Source: Scalesia atractyloides
Lineage: Eukaryota > Streptophyta > Magnoliopsida > Asterales > Asteraceae
Direction of reading: 5' to 3'
Length of the DNA: 64,000 nucleotides
Assembly (NCBI GenBank): GCA_947069175.1
Contig: CAMTDV010000023.1
Span: 92,130,240-92,194,239 of the forward strand
The notes under the pieces: model-generated
The model's database searches: none
What the model was told of the DNA's origin: nothing
Seen by the model: only the letters and a program-made list of their open reading frames with translations
Translations under genes and position numbers: made by a program
In this document: positions 25,308-37,092 of the stretch, piece after piece
Layout of the letters: each line of letters begins with the position of its first letter
How positions within the stretch are numbered: position 1 is the first letter of the stretch

Positions 25308-26913
25308 CACAATTACACAATAAAACCGGTCAACAAGTCAACGATCAACAAGTCAACGGTCAAAAAGTCAACATATTTTCATTATTTTTATTTATTTATT
25401 TTATTTAAAAATCAATTAAAAATACTTAAAAATAACATTTTTAAAGTTAGAAAATAGCCTTAAACTCACAAAAATATATCCAATAATTCTACAAAAATTG
25501 ATTTAATAAAATCCACTTATTTACCGAACCATTATGTTATTATCTAGGTTAGTTTCACTCGTGGTTAAATCAAACTTCGTGCGCATTCAACATCATCAAC
25601 CGAACGCACCCAATGTGAGTGAATCTTACAACTCCCCTTTTTAATTACACGTTTTGGGGTGTGTCATGTGTCACTAAAATTAACTCGTTTATTTAAACTT
25701 GTGCTATACCATATTGTGATCTAAACTTAGAATGTATATATTGTTTGTAGTCATGTATTTCATATTGTCAAGTTGTATGCAAATCATTCATTAGGCCCAT
25801 CAGTTCCTCGTGAGAAACGGGTTGAGCAACGCGTGCCTCAAAACAATTTATTATTGTATGTGTGTGCATTATCTGATATTAAGTGTTTTATGAATATGTT
25901 TACATCTATATTTAATCATATGTGGTTGTGCACTTTATTTTATAATCAATTCAATAAACTTGTTCAAAAGCTTTTCATAGGATTCACTCGCCAACTTTTT
26001 GTTGATCCAAAAAACCATTTTTACACATGATACAGGTGAACAGGATGAAGCAAGGAAAAACATAGGAAATGCCTTAGAAGAAAACAATGAAGTCTAGAAT
26101 GATGTTTAGGACATGATGTAATTATGATTGTATGTTTCCCTTGAAATTGTAATAATGAATATGAAACGTTATAATAAATGTCATGAGCTTTGATGATAAC
26201 CCAATGATGCCGCGAACACCTTTTCCGCTGCGGGTCGGGGTGTGACAGTTTTGGCAAAAAGGCAAGCTAGCACCATGCTACGTAGGACCTTTCAAGATAC
26301 TCGAAAGAGTAGGTCCTGTAGCATCCAAGCTTGACCTACCAGAAGAACTCAATAGAATACATCCCACGTTCCACTTATCAAACTTGAAAAAGTGCCTCGC
26401 CGACGAAAACCTCCATATCCCTCTGGAAGATATTCAAGTCGATGAATCAATGCACTTCGTTGAAAGACCGGTGGAAATCATGGATTTCGGTGAGAAACGT
26501 TTAAGGCGAAGTCGTATTCCAATCATCAGCGTGCATTGGGAGTCAAAACGAGGACCTGAGTTTACTTGGGAACGTGAAGACTCAATACACGAAAAGTACC
26601 CACATCTTTTCCCGGTTACAACTACTACTTAAATTTTGGGACGAAATTTCTAAAATTAGGCGATACTGTAACATCCGTTTAAATCGGGTCTCGAAAACCC
26701 GCCCCAATTTATCAACCGGAGTGTATTTATTTATGTCGTTCGGTTATTTTATATATTTTTTTAAAATAGTAAAATATTTCATATATAAATAATCAATGTT
26801 TAAACAACCTTAATGAAATAATATAATAATTAATCTATTAAATAATAAATATACTTAATAGATGATTAATAGATTTAATAAAAATAATAAAGAAATCAGG
26901 AATTTATAAAAAT

Positions 26914-26990
26914 ATGGGTGAACCGGGAATCGAACCCGGGTTCCCCGGGTAGCACACACACCCCAAACACCACTGGACTGCACGCACTTG
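26914..26990 (-). repeat. Antisense tRNA-like block in the E2 LTR
   Basis: Minus strand: perfect T-arm CCGGG-TTCGATT-CCCGG. The D-arm side differs from other LTRs (CAGTCCAGTGGTG), which shows that the T-arm is the best-kept part. Confidence 0.65.
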
Positions 26991-27540
26991 TTGTATCAAA
27001 TTTCGCATATCAATATATATATACACACAAACCGGGCGGGAAAACCTGCAACCATACCGGAATCATCGCAAATCACCACACGCGCATTCCTTTTGAAATC
27101 CGGATAACTGTCAAAGTTATTTTAAGTAAATGTCAAGGTTCATCTCCACGGCAATTGCCAATCACCGATTTGGGTTTCCAAAAACCGAAACCAAGCACAC
27201 CCTGTTTTCGCCTATAAATACCGATCCTCAATCCACAAACCAACTCGCCCAACACCTCGAAATCCTCTCTGTTCATTCGCAACTATCTCTGTCGCCGGAA
27301 TCCTCCCCTCGCCAGAATACAACAAGTTGCTGAAACCAAGTCACCGCCGACTCAGTTTATTCGGTAGACTCTCGTTCTTTCATTTCGAGTTCTATGTAAT
27401 TAACTTAATGTATAGATGGTTTATTTAAAACACAGAAGTAAATCGGATTATATCGGGCGGGTATAAAGTTGGTTCAAAATCTAAACGAAGAAGACGATGG
27501 GCAGTGTGTGTTTAAGAATAATAAAATAAGGATTATAAAC

Positions 27541-27954
27541 GGGTTAAGCACCCGGCCCAACTGGTTGGGCCGGGTGCAACCTAAACCCGGGATCACCGGT
27601 TCGAGTCCAAGCACCCACCGGCCTGACCACTTTAAAACCTTTTTAAATGCATCATTTCTATGCAAACATATTTAGTATATAAATATAATTAAAATTCAAG
27701 TATTGTCGGGTTAGACACCCAGCCCAGTTGGTTGGGCTGGGTGCATAACACCACCGAGGTCTCGGGTTCGAGTCCCTTGGCTCACACCGGTCGGATTACT
27801 TAAAATTCTTTTTAAACTTAATTAAATTTGAATGAACCTAAAATGTGTATAAGTATAATTAAAATCCAGATTCTTTCGGTTAGATACGTAGCTCAGTTGG
27901 AAGAGCAGCGTGCACGTAACCGAGAGGTCACGGGTTCGAGTCTCACCACACGCA
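27541..27954 (+). repeat. Three tRNA-like modules in the E2 LTR, with 11-13 bp hairpins
   Basis: Modules at 27541-27620, 27708-27787 and 27878-27954. Module 1 has a perfect 13-bp stem, GCACCCGGCCCAA with TTGGGCCGGGTGC. Module 2 has CACCCAGCCCA with TGGGCTGGGTG. Module 3 has TAGCTCAGTTGG and GGTTCGAGTC. Stem bases differ from the E1/E4 modules at many positions while pairing is kept. Confidence 0.72.
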
Positions 27955-29452
27955 TGCCTGCAATATAGTCGAACCGGTCTAACAGTGACCTTGTCAGACT
28001 GACAAGATTTTTTTATATTATTTTATTTTTATTTTATACCTAATATTTTATTCTGTGACTTATTTAAATGAAAAACCAATTAAAATGTTTAAAAATATAT
28101 ATTTTCTAAGGGTTTAAAATATCAATAAAACCCACAAAAATAACCTAAAAATCTAAACAAAGGTTTTTAACCTAAATATTAAATTAATTATTTACCGAGT
28201 TATTGCATTATTACTTTTAGGATAGTACTCCTTCGTCGGTTAAATTCCAACTCGTGCGCTCTCATCCTCAATCAAGAATACGCACCCCCGGTGAGTGAAT
28301 CCCTACAAATTCCCCATTTTAATCATGTTTTGAGGTGTATCATGTGTCGTACAATCTCTTTTATTTTATTTAAACACTTGTGCTAATATCATTTCGTGAA
28401 CAAATGTGTATAGTTGTTACGTGGTTTATTTGTGGATACATTTTATCATTTCAGTGCAATCATTTCATTAGGCCCATCAGTTCCTCGTGGGATACGGGTT
28501 GAGCATCAGGTGTCTCATTAGATCGGCTCCGTTTGATTGAGCATTGATCTCAAATGCATCATTCATCATGTTATGTGTTCATACAGTGTGGTTTGTGATT
28601 GGTTTATATATATATATCTGTTCACATATGATTCATGCACAATTTTATTTAAACAACAATATAATTCAATTATTTAAACATTTTATCAAGGTTCACTCGC
28701 CAAATTTTGTTGACCCAAATTTTCTGTTTTACGCATGATAAAGGTGAACAAGCCGAGGAAAGAAACACATAGGAATGGCCTTAGAAGAATAAACAAGTTA
28801 TTTCGTTTGGAACAATCTTTTGGTTTATGGTTTGTGTTTGTATGAATTTTGTGTTGAATATTTGAAGTTAATCTCAATTTAATAAATATGAAACTTATTA
28901 GTAAATATCATGAGCTTTGTGATAACCCAATCATGCCCCGACTTTTATTCCGTTGCGGGTCGGGGTGTGACAACAAGTACCGGTAGTCGGAACGTTCTGT
29001 CTAGGTTTGGCATTCGTATAAATCCAATATAACGGACCAGATTGCCTACCTGGTGACTAACTATGAGAGTACGAAGGACCTATTAGGCCAAAGCATGCCA
29101 CACCAAACGTGGTGCGAACTAACCCCACTTTGAGCTGTCACTGTGTCTACACCAGGACACCTTCCGACCTTATATCTCGCAATCATGTTTTACGATTTTC
29201 ATTCGGGTGGTGCAAGTGCTAACAGGCCAACACCAATGTGAACCCTACAAGAGCCCAGTAGTCATGGGGGCCCACATGACTACCTAGGCCAAGTATGGGG
29301 GACATATGGGGGCCCAAACATGAGCAAAGCCCAAGACATCCTATGGATGTAGTGAATTTATTTTTCTCATTTGATTTGTGGATGTTAATTTCTAAATACG
29401 ACACATGACACCTATGCGTCAAACTCATAATCTCGTTACGTATTTCCTGTAG

Positions 29453-30808
29453 TTGTCTTTTAGGCACTCTCGTAGAGGTAGGAGATCAGGAAAATCTGGC
29501 GAGCGCATGGCTGCTCAAATAGCCCAACAAATGGCCGCCGTGATTCCCGATATCGTAATCCAAGTTCAACAAGCTCTCGCCACTAATCCTGTCAATCCAA
29601 TCAACCAAGAGGAACAAAATGCTGCCAACCCTCCCTCAAACGCCACCAAGTGCACTTACAAGCACTTCAACTCATGTGACCCTCCAAAGTATGAAGGAAC
29701 TGAAGGGGTCACTGCTCTCCTTCGATGGTTTGAGGAAATAGAGAGTACTTTCCTCAATTGTGATTGTCCCAACGTCCGTAAGGTTCGTTATGATACTGGT
29801 CATCTATATGGAGTAGCACTCACTTGGTAGAATGCCGAAAAGGGCAGAAGAGGGGCTGAAGCCGTAGTAGCCCTAACTTGGGAGTAACTTAGGGAACTCA
29901 TGACAAGACGTTTCTGCCCAAGAAGCGAAATCAAGAAGCTGGAAAATGAGTTCTATTTCCTAAAGTAAAAAGAGGGAGATCATATAACCGACAACAAGAG
30001 GTTTCTTGAGTTAAACAAAATTGTTATAATTTTTTTCACTCCTCTCTACCGTCTTATTGAGCACTACATTCGGGGTCTACCTTCGAAGATTCAGGATTCT
30101 GTAATGAGTATCGTGCCTGCAACCTTGGAAGCAGCAATGGAGCTAGCCACTGAGCTCACTGAAAGCCACATTAGAAATGCAAATTTCAAGGAAGAGAAGA
30201 AGGAGGATGCAAGTAGCAAAACACCAACTGAAACCCTCAACTCAACTCAAGCCGAATCCTCTTCACGATTCACAGCCAAGAGAAAGCGAAACGAGAAAAA
30301 TTTTGCTGTCACTCAAACAAGTCAGTCAACTCCACAAACCGTACCTCTTCAAGCCATCCCAATCACCCAAGTGGCACCCAACTCAGTATACCCAAACAAG
30401 AAACCTACACTGGTCCCCACCCTCAATGCAACACCTGCCATTATCACCATCAACCCACCGTACCCTGCCGACTATGTGCCAATTGTGGGCGTTAAGGTCA
30501 ACTGAGTAACACTTGTCGTACTCCTCAAAACCAAACTCCACCCATGCCCAAAATATGATCCAACCCTATCAACAACCTCAATATCCTATGGTTCCATATG
30601 TTCGAGCTTGCTTTAATTATGGTGACCCTACCCACTTTAGAAACATGTGCCCTAGGTTGGTTAACATCATTAACGCTCAAGCCCAAGCAAACCCAGTTAA
30701 TCAAGCAAACCAGCCAAACCCAACACCTCCATCAGCAAGAGGGAGAGCCTACAACATCAACGCAAACCCGGTCGAGGTCAATGCCGGTGCAAACGAGCAA
30801 CCTAACTA
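29453..30808 (+). pseudogene. E3 gag, broken
   Basis: Homologous to the E4 gag at 51302 and the E1 gag at 7140. The expected start codon is TTG here (ATG in relatives, after CTGTAG). The capsid domain is open to a TGG-to-TAG stop near 29828; more stops follow near 29885 and 29967. The region from 30104 is open again. The final zinc knuckle near 30604 has lost a cysteine (CFNYGDPTHF). It ends near 30808 without a protease, like the E4 gag. Confidence 0.85.
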
Positions 30809-31679
30809 GTTTTTCCTCCCATCCTGAAGACTCAAGGCTCTACTTCATTTGTTTATTTTATTCCCAATCCACGTTTAAATAAATTACTATTTCTTGTTAT
30901 GATTATTCAAGTTACCATTGTTTTCGATTTGGGTAATAATGTATCAAAATTTTATTAACGCAATTTATATCATGTTATGACAAGTTGTTTCACTACATGT
31001 CTCTATTGATCGATTTGTCATCGTACATCACGAAAAACCTCGTCTCCTCACTTAAAGAAGTTGGGTCATGTCTCACTTTTTCATAAACTGACCACTTCCT
31101 CATAACACACAAGAGAGGTACCGCCGTCATTCAGTCTTGTATTCTCAGATTTGAGACTCAAGCATGAGCTGTTGTGTTTTGGTTATGTTTTGTAGACTCT
31201 AGGACGAGTCACATAGAACTAATCGTGACTTGCTGACAAAGCCAATGAAAATTTGACAAGGATATGGTGGATACGCCGCTAATACTTCCTATATATAAGT
31301 ATTCTTGTCAAATGATCAAAAGCATTGTTAGACGGTTATGATAAGTTCTGTGTAGGTAGTGCAGATCTTAATTTGGATAACGATGTGGTTGAAGACTTCG
31401 TTTTGTGATATAACTTTATCTTTTTGACGCTTCGATTTCCTCAAAACCCTTTATCATGAGACCATATCTAGTTGATTACCTCCGAGTTACAACTTTTTTT
31501 CCACTTCTACGCCGCAGGCATCAAAAAGCGATTCATGTAGTAGGGTAATCAATAGGAACGTTACCGCCTCAATCGAAAATTTAACCATCACACTCACCTA
31601 GTTATGTAAACCCTTAACGTCAAATCCAAACATCACACCCCCTTGTTCTGTTAAAAGATATTTAGATTTTTTTGAATCG
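30809..31679 (+). repeat. E3 non-coding spacer replacing pol
   Basis: No gene is seen. It holds one copy of the 13-bp-stem hairpin found four times in E4 (arms 31252-31264 and 31300-31312, 35-nt loop) within a longer homologous block, about 31190-31360. Near 31530-31580 lies AAAAAGCGATTC...GGAACGTTACCGCCTC, also present in E4 (54721-54776). This spacer occupies the position of protease-to-integrase in the autonomous relatives. Confidence 0.7.
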
Positions 31680-31865
31680 ATGCATTTCGTAGAACAACCT
31701 GTAGAAATCATGGACTTCAGTGAGAAACAGTTAAGACGAAATCGAATTCCGATAGTCAGAGTACGTTGGGAGTCGAAACGAGGACTTGGGTTTACTTGGG
31801 AAAGCGAAGACTCAATGCGTGAAAAATACCCGCATCTCTTTCAAGTTACACCTACTACTTCTTAA
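31680..31865 (+). pseudogene. Remnant of the integrase chromodomain-like tail in E3
   Basis: About 61 open codons match the C-terminal end of the E1/E2 integrase (PVEIMDF, RIPIVRVRWESKRG, FTWE) and end with TAA before the polypurine tract. This piece shows that gag-only elements derive from a full gypsy element by replacement of the middle of pol. Confidence 0.82.
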
Positions 31866-31899
31866 ATTTCGGGACGAAAATTCTAAAAGTAGGGGATAC

Positions 31900-32907
31900 C
31901 GTAACATTCGTTGTAAAACGGGTTCTAAAACCCTGAAAATGGTATATATTTTTTAATTAATCTTTTCTTTATTTTTTTTTCCAAAAATCCTTAAAATTAT
32001 AGATAAAAATAAGACTTTATAAGCATTAAATTTGTAATAAATACTATAAAAATAGTCTTAAAAGTCTAATAAAAGGCATAAAATAAAAATATTAGTTTCA
32101 AATAAAAGAAATATATTTACCGAATTATTACGTGATTATTAGGTTAGTTTCTCGTCGGTTGTAATCTTTAATCGTCCGCATTTGTTATCAACTTAATAAA
32201 CGCACCACTGTGAGTGAATTCTTACAAACTTCCCCTTTTATTTATGTTTTAGGGTATATGATGTGTCGTTTTACTTTTATCACTTATTCAAATCTCGTGT
32301 TATCACCTATATGATCTAACGTGCTATGTGACATGTTTGTTTATTGTTATTGTGGTTATACTTTCTCATTTCAGTCAAGTATTCACATTAGGCCCATCAG
32401 TTCCCTGTATAGACGGGTAGAGCTTTGCGTGCCTAATTAGATCGGCTCCGTTTGATTGAGCCTTGATCTCACATTTCATCTTTTATCATGTTCACGTGTA
32501 CTTTGCTAGATGATTATGTGGTTTGTGGATTGTTTACATATACGTTTATTCATATTTGGTTTATGCACATTTTTATTAAATTAATCAACACATCATTTTT
32601 ATCTAATGTTTAAACGGGATTCACTCGTCAACTTTTGTTGACCCAAAAACTCTATTTTTACACAGGATACAGATGATCAGGTTGAAGCAAGGAACACATA
32701 GGATTGAGCCTTAGAAGAAGAATAAATCATTACTTGAATGTCTTGTATAGAACAAATTTATGCTTGTATGACTTATGTGTTAGTTGGAATTTTTCCTTTT
32801 AAATTGAAATAATAAATATGAAACATTATTATAGTAAATGTCATGAGCTTTGATGAAAACCCAATCATGCCCCGACTACCAGTTTCGTTGCGCGTTAGGG
32901 TGTGACA
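31900..32907 (+). repeat. E3 3' LTR, internally deleted (1008 bp)
   Basis: It begins CGTAACATTCG (TG changed to CG) and ends GTGTGACA. The middle of the LTR, including all tRNA-like modules and the TATA region, is missing compared with relatives of 2.3-2.7 kb. It keeps the donor-like GTGAGTGAAT (about 32210) and a hairpin AGATCGGCTCC...GATCT (32439-32469). Confidence 0.85.
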
Positions 32908-34008
32908 CAAATAAGCATCAAGGTGTATAAAACTAACTAAAATCATTGAATCTCATAACTTGAATGTATCATAAAAATGGGATTCAACCTCATGTAATAC
33001 ATGTGTTTTAACCTAATAAATAAAAAAATAAAATGTTATAATAAGAAGATAGTACATTAAAGTTTATTTTTAAAAGATAAATTTTGAAAGCTGTATGTTT
33101 TAACAATTTAAATTATATTTTATTTAACCCGTGTAATACATTAGAGGCTCCTTTAACAATGATGATGTGGTATAGAGCTCCACCAAGTTTATAGCGCCCC
33201 CTCCTCCTCCGCCCTGTCTAATTAAATATTGAAAAAAAGTTATAAACGTAAAGTTATAATCGATAAATTAATATATGTTTTAAAAAAGAAAAAAAGAATT
33301 ATTAGAAAAATGGTAAAGGAAATATATGGTTTTAAAAATAGAAAAAAGATTTAAAATATGTAATTAAAAATAAATATAATATACAAATATTATAATATAA
33401 TAAATAAATAATAATAAAAACCAATATATTATTATAAAAATAATTTGATGTAAAAATAAATTTTTGGATATCTGATTATTTTTTACATCAAACTTATGAC
33501 TACTTTTCATGTGTAATACCTGTTTCTGGAATATAAATGTTTACACCATCTGAAAAAACAAATATAAAGTAATAACCTTTTGTAACTTGAATTGTCAGGA
33601 TGTTAAGATTACCAATTAAGTCGCAAGCATTGTTTACGTAATGGGACAATATATCTTTGAGCCAGTTACACAAATAGTTCTTATGATTTATTGAAAGTAA
33701 CATATTTTGGTACTAACTTATTTTTTTAACAAGTTCAGGTTATATAAGGGTATTTTTGTCATGATTTAACAGAAAAATTAATGACAGTCAGCAGTAATAC
33801 TTAAAGGTGTTACAAAATCAAAACCATAAAACTTGAACTTATTAAAAAAATAAATTAATATTCAAAGGTTTTACTTTCAATAAACCGCAAGAATTATCCG
33901 CGTAATTAACTCTATATCTTTTTCGAACACTTATTGTTTCATTCCCATAGCTAATGGCGATGAATGGGTTGGTGTTCATAATATTGGACCGACTCTTATG
34001 TCTTTTTG
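32908..34008. other. AT-rich intergenic DNA with two decayed Helitron-like 3' ends
   Basis: No gene is recognised. At 32991-33003 a CATGT-AAT-ACATG hairpin is followed by CTAA (33013-33016) and T, a Helitron-like terminus. At 33128-33142 CCCGTGTAATACAT lacks the right half of such a hairpin. The open frames at 33500-33703 and 33842-34036 (minus) show no known domain and biased AT content; I do not call them genes. Confidence 0.45.
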
Positions 34009-34215
34009 TAGAGATGGGCATAATAACCGGTTCCAAACCCGACCCGGTGGAACCGACCTGGAACCGGTTCCGGTTCCTACCCGGCTAATAGTAGAACCGG
34101 TTCCGGGTTCAAAAAACCCGGTGGTTCCAACCCGGTTCCACATTTTTAAATAAAACCGGTTCGTACCCGGTTCCTACCCGGACCCGTGCGTACCCGGAAC
34201 CGGTTCCGGGTAGGA
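34009..34215. repeat. ACCGGTTCC-rich patch, possible hAT fragment
   Basis: TAGAGATGGGCA at 34009-34020 resembles terminal sequences of plant hAT elements. It is followed by about 190 bp of degenerate ACCGGTTCC and ACCCGG motifs. I found no matching opposite terminus, so this would be a truncated element. Confidence 0.4.
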
Positions 34216-36063
34216 CAAAAAAACCCGATAAGTCTTTTTGCCAAAAACCAGTTCGGGCCAAAAGCCCAACGTTTAGTGAAGGTGTATTTTAAAAAGCATT
34301 TTCTGTATATAAAGTGTTTTTAAACTTTGTTTGAAAAAATGATTATTTTTTAACTAACGACTTTTCGAAGTGAAAAATATGTTTTATTGCAGTTTTTCTG
34401 TATCCGTTGCTACGCGCAAACACAGGTGAAGACAAAGGTGTTATATCTAGTATCACTGCATCTTGATCTCTTATCCGACAAGGTTGGTCCCCCTTGCTGC
34501 ATGTTATCCAGTGCCGTTCATGTGTAAATCACGTGTTATCTATTTAGAAATGTGAAGGTTTTCCAACTTCAATCCCGTCAACGAGCACAGTCGAGTGTCA
34601 CATCTATCGTAGTCATTAACGCAATCCGACCTCCCACATTTACTAATATAACCACTGTTCTAGCACTAGCATTAACCCGGGCCACACCAACCTCAAAAAA
34701 ATACGAAAAGGATAACAGCAACCGGAACAGGTAATTGAGTTGTTAATTCCATAAATAATCATCACCGCGACTTTATTCTTGTAATTTACTAATTGTTTTC
34801 AGATCTTACCTTTTTTCACTGCTAATTGTAGATGTTGAAGGGCTGGCCAGAAAGAGGAACACCTGATCAAATGTCTACACAATCTTTTGGCTGATGGGAG
34901 ATACATCAGCTACGAATGCCACAAATGTACTTCTTTTTGGCAATGCAAAGGAACTATCAAATGCAAAAAATAACAAGTAAGTGCAAAAGTGGAAAATTAA
35001 TGAATTCAATAACAATAGCTTTTAAATGGGTCAAATGGGTCATCTTCATTGAACAAGTCAAATGATCAGTTTTATTAAACGGGTAAGGCGGGTAAGTTGT
35101 CTTCAACGTGACATACTATCTTTTTTATTAAACATGTCAAGTGAGTCAGTTTTATTATGTTCTGAACGGGTCAGATTCATAGAACGGGTAAGTTCTGTTG
35201 GATTGTGCCTCCTGTGCTTGAGAAGTATGGTATTTTTTTTATCATTTATATAGCCTACACCTGCATCACTAGAAAACGGGTGATGTCATCTTTGGTGTGA
35301 ATAATAAAAAAAACAAAAGAAGAATAGTGATGCAGATGGACCCGATCTCTTTAATTATCTCTTAATTTATTTAAATTTACTATTTTATCTTATTTAGTTT
35401 CCTTTTGAATTAATATTCCTATCATATAAATAGGGATGTGAGAACGGTTTATGTTTTAGTAGTTTTTGAGTTTGATTATTGTAAAGAAAACCTTGAGGTT
35501 TCTTTGAACCATTTGGTTCCAAGTCTTTGAATGAATCATTGTGTTTGAGTCATTTGATTGCACGCGAAACTGCATCCAACATAGTCCTTAAACGGGGACT
35601 CCAACTTATGTGCATACACTGACATTTGAACTTTTTAAAATATGCATATATGGGTTACATGCTTTCAGGTACAAGGTGTGATATATGAGGAGTATGTTGC
35701 ATTTGTTTCTTTTTATTAGAATGACCGGACAAGTTATATTAAATTTATGTGCTTTCCCTTCAGGTCAATTAGGGAGACTCATCAGCTTCCAAATCACTTG
35801 AAGAGCTAACAAAGATATGTGATTTTGTTGCATGCGGACATTGTTGTTTTTGGACCTATTTGAGGAGAACAAGAACTAAAGCACCTTTGAGTAATCAACA
35901 TGTATTATAAGGTTTGGAAGGACTATGAGATGTGTTTATATATGTAATATCGAGTCGTATGAAGAAAGTAGTAAATGTCCGGGGCGTGTAACCATGAAGA
36001 TAGTGGTGCCTGTTGGTTGTTTAACTCGGCACCCGCCCCGCGAAGCGCGGTGAAAACCACTAG
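34216..36063 (+). mobile_element. Probable non-autonomous Helitron, 3' end at 36063 (5' end not found)
   Basis: The right terminus is clear: hairpin CCGCG-AAG-CGCGG (36038-36050), 9 nt, then CTAG (36060-36063) followed by T, the standard Helitron 3' signature. No TC-type 5' end could be fixed, so the left limit given is only where the preceding repeat stops. The interior has no RepHel gene. It includes a possible small LTR-like piece ending GCATCCAACA at 35580 and short exon-like stretches (34552-34734) with no recognised product. Confidence 0.5.
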
Positions 36064-36375
36064 TTATTTTCTATATTATAACTTAATGAGAAATTTATAA
36101 CTTTTAGAATTTATTTTTTATTTTACTCACACATACTTATTTAACTATATTTCTCGTTTTTATACGCTCACAATAATTTGATGGATGATAATAATATATT
36201 TTTATATGTGAAAACCATATAGCATTTTTTTAGAATATACTGGTAATATAGAGAAATGATGGATGAGACGTAGTGAGTTTTAATAAAAAAAATTGAAGCT
36301 ATAAAAATAAAAAAAGGGGTTGATGGATGGCAATGGCAAGTGAATGCACTAAGAGCACTCACATACCATCTAATC
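36064..36375. other. AT-rich spacer between Helitron end and hAT-like element
   Basis: I see nothing recognisable here. The minus-strand open frame across 36168-36362 has no domain and low complexity. Confidence 0.4.
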
Positions 36376-37092
36376 TAAGAGTGTTCAGAATTTGTTTCGA
36401 ATTCGAAATTCGATTCAATTATCAAGATCGTTTCAATTATAAGAATTCATATTCGATTAAATTCGAGTCAAGTAAATCGAATACGAATTTATAATTTCAA
36501 ATTCGATTCTATTCGAAATTCAACTAAAACCTATACATTTATTGTTATTTTTATAATAATACAATAATGACTTTTGTTGGGCTATATTATCAATTATTTT
36601 CAAAAGTTATTCCATGTATTAAAATTACTCATTACCAAACCCACTACATGGCCCATAACTAAAACCTAAGTAACAAATCTATCAATATTTTTCTAACCCT
36701 AAAAATCCCAACTTGTAATGTGGAGCAATTATTTCCGACTTCTCGTTTTGAATTTTAGACTTATGGTACTTTATTTGGAACTTTTTAATGTGACATTGTG
36801 CTTTATAGTTGCTTTAAAATTTATGTTTCATTTTGATAGTTTTTTTTACATGTTTTAAAAGAACTTGAATTAAATCGAATTTATTGATTCGAATTCAAAA
36901 TTTTAATCGAATACGAATTGGGTTTTTTATTCGAATACGAATTCGAATCGAATTGGGTAGGTTTTAACAGAATCCCAATCGAATTCAAATCAACTTCGAA
37001 TCGAATTCGAATTCAAGGGAAATAAAAAATTATTCGAATAATTTGATTCGATTAATTCGAAAATTCGATATTCGATTCAATGAACACCCCTA
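36376..37092. mobile_element. Non-autonomous hAT-like element, about 0.7 kb, old
   Basis: The ends are TAAGAGTGTTCA (36376) and TGAACACCCCTA (37081-37092), an imperfect terminal inverted repeat of the hAT type. Subterminal regions on both sides are dense in ATTCGAATTCGA-like motifs in both orientations, as expected for transposase-binding repeats. No transposase is present. The 8-bp flanks match poorly (ATCTAATC against ATTTCAGC), so the target duplication has decayed or the left end is off by a base. Confidence 0.6.

Larger units (their letters stand above)
23748..26247 (+). repeat. S1: solo gypsy LTR (2500 bp) inside E2 integrase
   Basis: TGTAACATCC...GTGTGACA flanked by the 5-bp duplication GTTTT (23743-23747, 26248-26252), with no internal region. 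This is the product of recombination between the two LTRs of a former insertion. It belongs to a different subfamily from E1, closer to E4. It holds a TATA-like CTATAAATAC (24274-24283), donor-like GTGAGT (25615) and acceptor-like ATACAG|GTGAAC (26035). Confidence 0.94.
22709..26635 (+). pseudogene. E2 integrase and chromodomain-like tail, interrupted by solo LTR S1
   Basis: This continues the E2 polyprotein broken at 2151. Integrase zinc region (about 22865-22990) and core (about 23060-23470) lie left of S1. The C-terminal and chromodomain-like part (GPEFTWERE near 26550) lies at 26253-26632. Lesions are TGG to TGA at about 22936-22938, 1-nt loss near 23090, 1-nt gain near 23460 and 1-nt loss near 23688. 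The codon that is TAG in E1 is still TGG here (about 23288-23290), so the E1 stop is derived. Confidence 0.88.
1..28972 (+). mobile_element. E2: decayed Ty3/gypsy (Tekay-like) retrotransposon, split by two insertions
   Basis: The element's own pieces are 1-2151, 22709-23747 and 26248-28972. Its 5' LTR and most of gag lie left of the window. Continuity across the 20.5-kb E1 insertion is shown by the integrase linker: sequence up to CTCAA at 2147-2151 continues after CTCAA at 22709-22713, colinear with the uninterrupted homologue near 10390. Continuity across S1 is shown by GTTTT at 23743-23747 and 26248-26252. The 3' LTR is 26667-28972. The sequence right after it (from 28973) is the leader of another gypsy element, so E2 inserted into E3. 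ACAAG at 28973-28977 would be the right target duplication; the left copy is outside the window. Confidence 0.88.
26667..28972 (+). repeat. E2 3' LTR (2306 bp)
   Basis: It starts TGTAACATCC after a decayed polypurine tract and ends GTGTGACA. It is strongly diverged from the E1, S1 and E4 LTRs but has the same order of parts: antisense tRNA-like block, TATA-like CTATAAATAC (27212-27221), three tRNA-like modules, donor-like GTGAGT (28291) and a GATCGGCTCC hairpin (28520-28550). The acceptor-like site is altered (GATAAAG|GTGAAC). Confidence 0.92.
28973..32907 (+). mobile_element. E3: decayed gag-only gypsy derivative (right part)
   Basis: The visible order is leader (28973-29452), decayed gag (29453-30808), non-coding spacer (30809-31679), a 61-codon chromodomain-like remnant (31680-31865), polypurine tract and a short LTR (31900-32907). 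Protease, RT, RNase H and the integrase core are absent. It is the host of E2, so its 5' LTR lies outside the window. The spacer shares a structured repeat with E4 (31252-31312), but E4 lacks the chromodomain remnant, so E3 looks like a less reduced relative of E4. Confidence 0.82.

Noticed and set aside
35195..35580. Small copia-type solo LTR (TGTTGGAT...GCATCCAACA, TATAAATAG inside)
   Set aside because: The ends look right, but the 5-bp flanks (AGTTC and TAGTC) do not match and no internal region is present. Mentioned only inside the Helitron-like entry.
36376..37092. Matching 8-bp target duplication for the larger hAT-like element
   Set aside because: Best alignment of flanks (ATCTAATC, ATTTCAGC) gives five of eight matches, too weak to claim.
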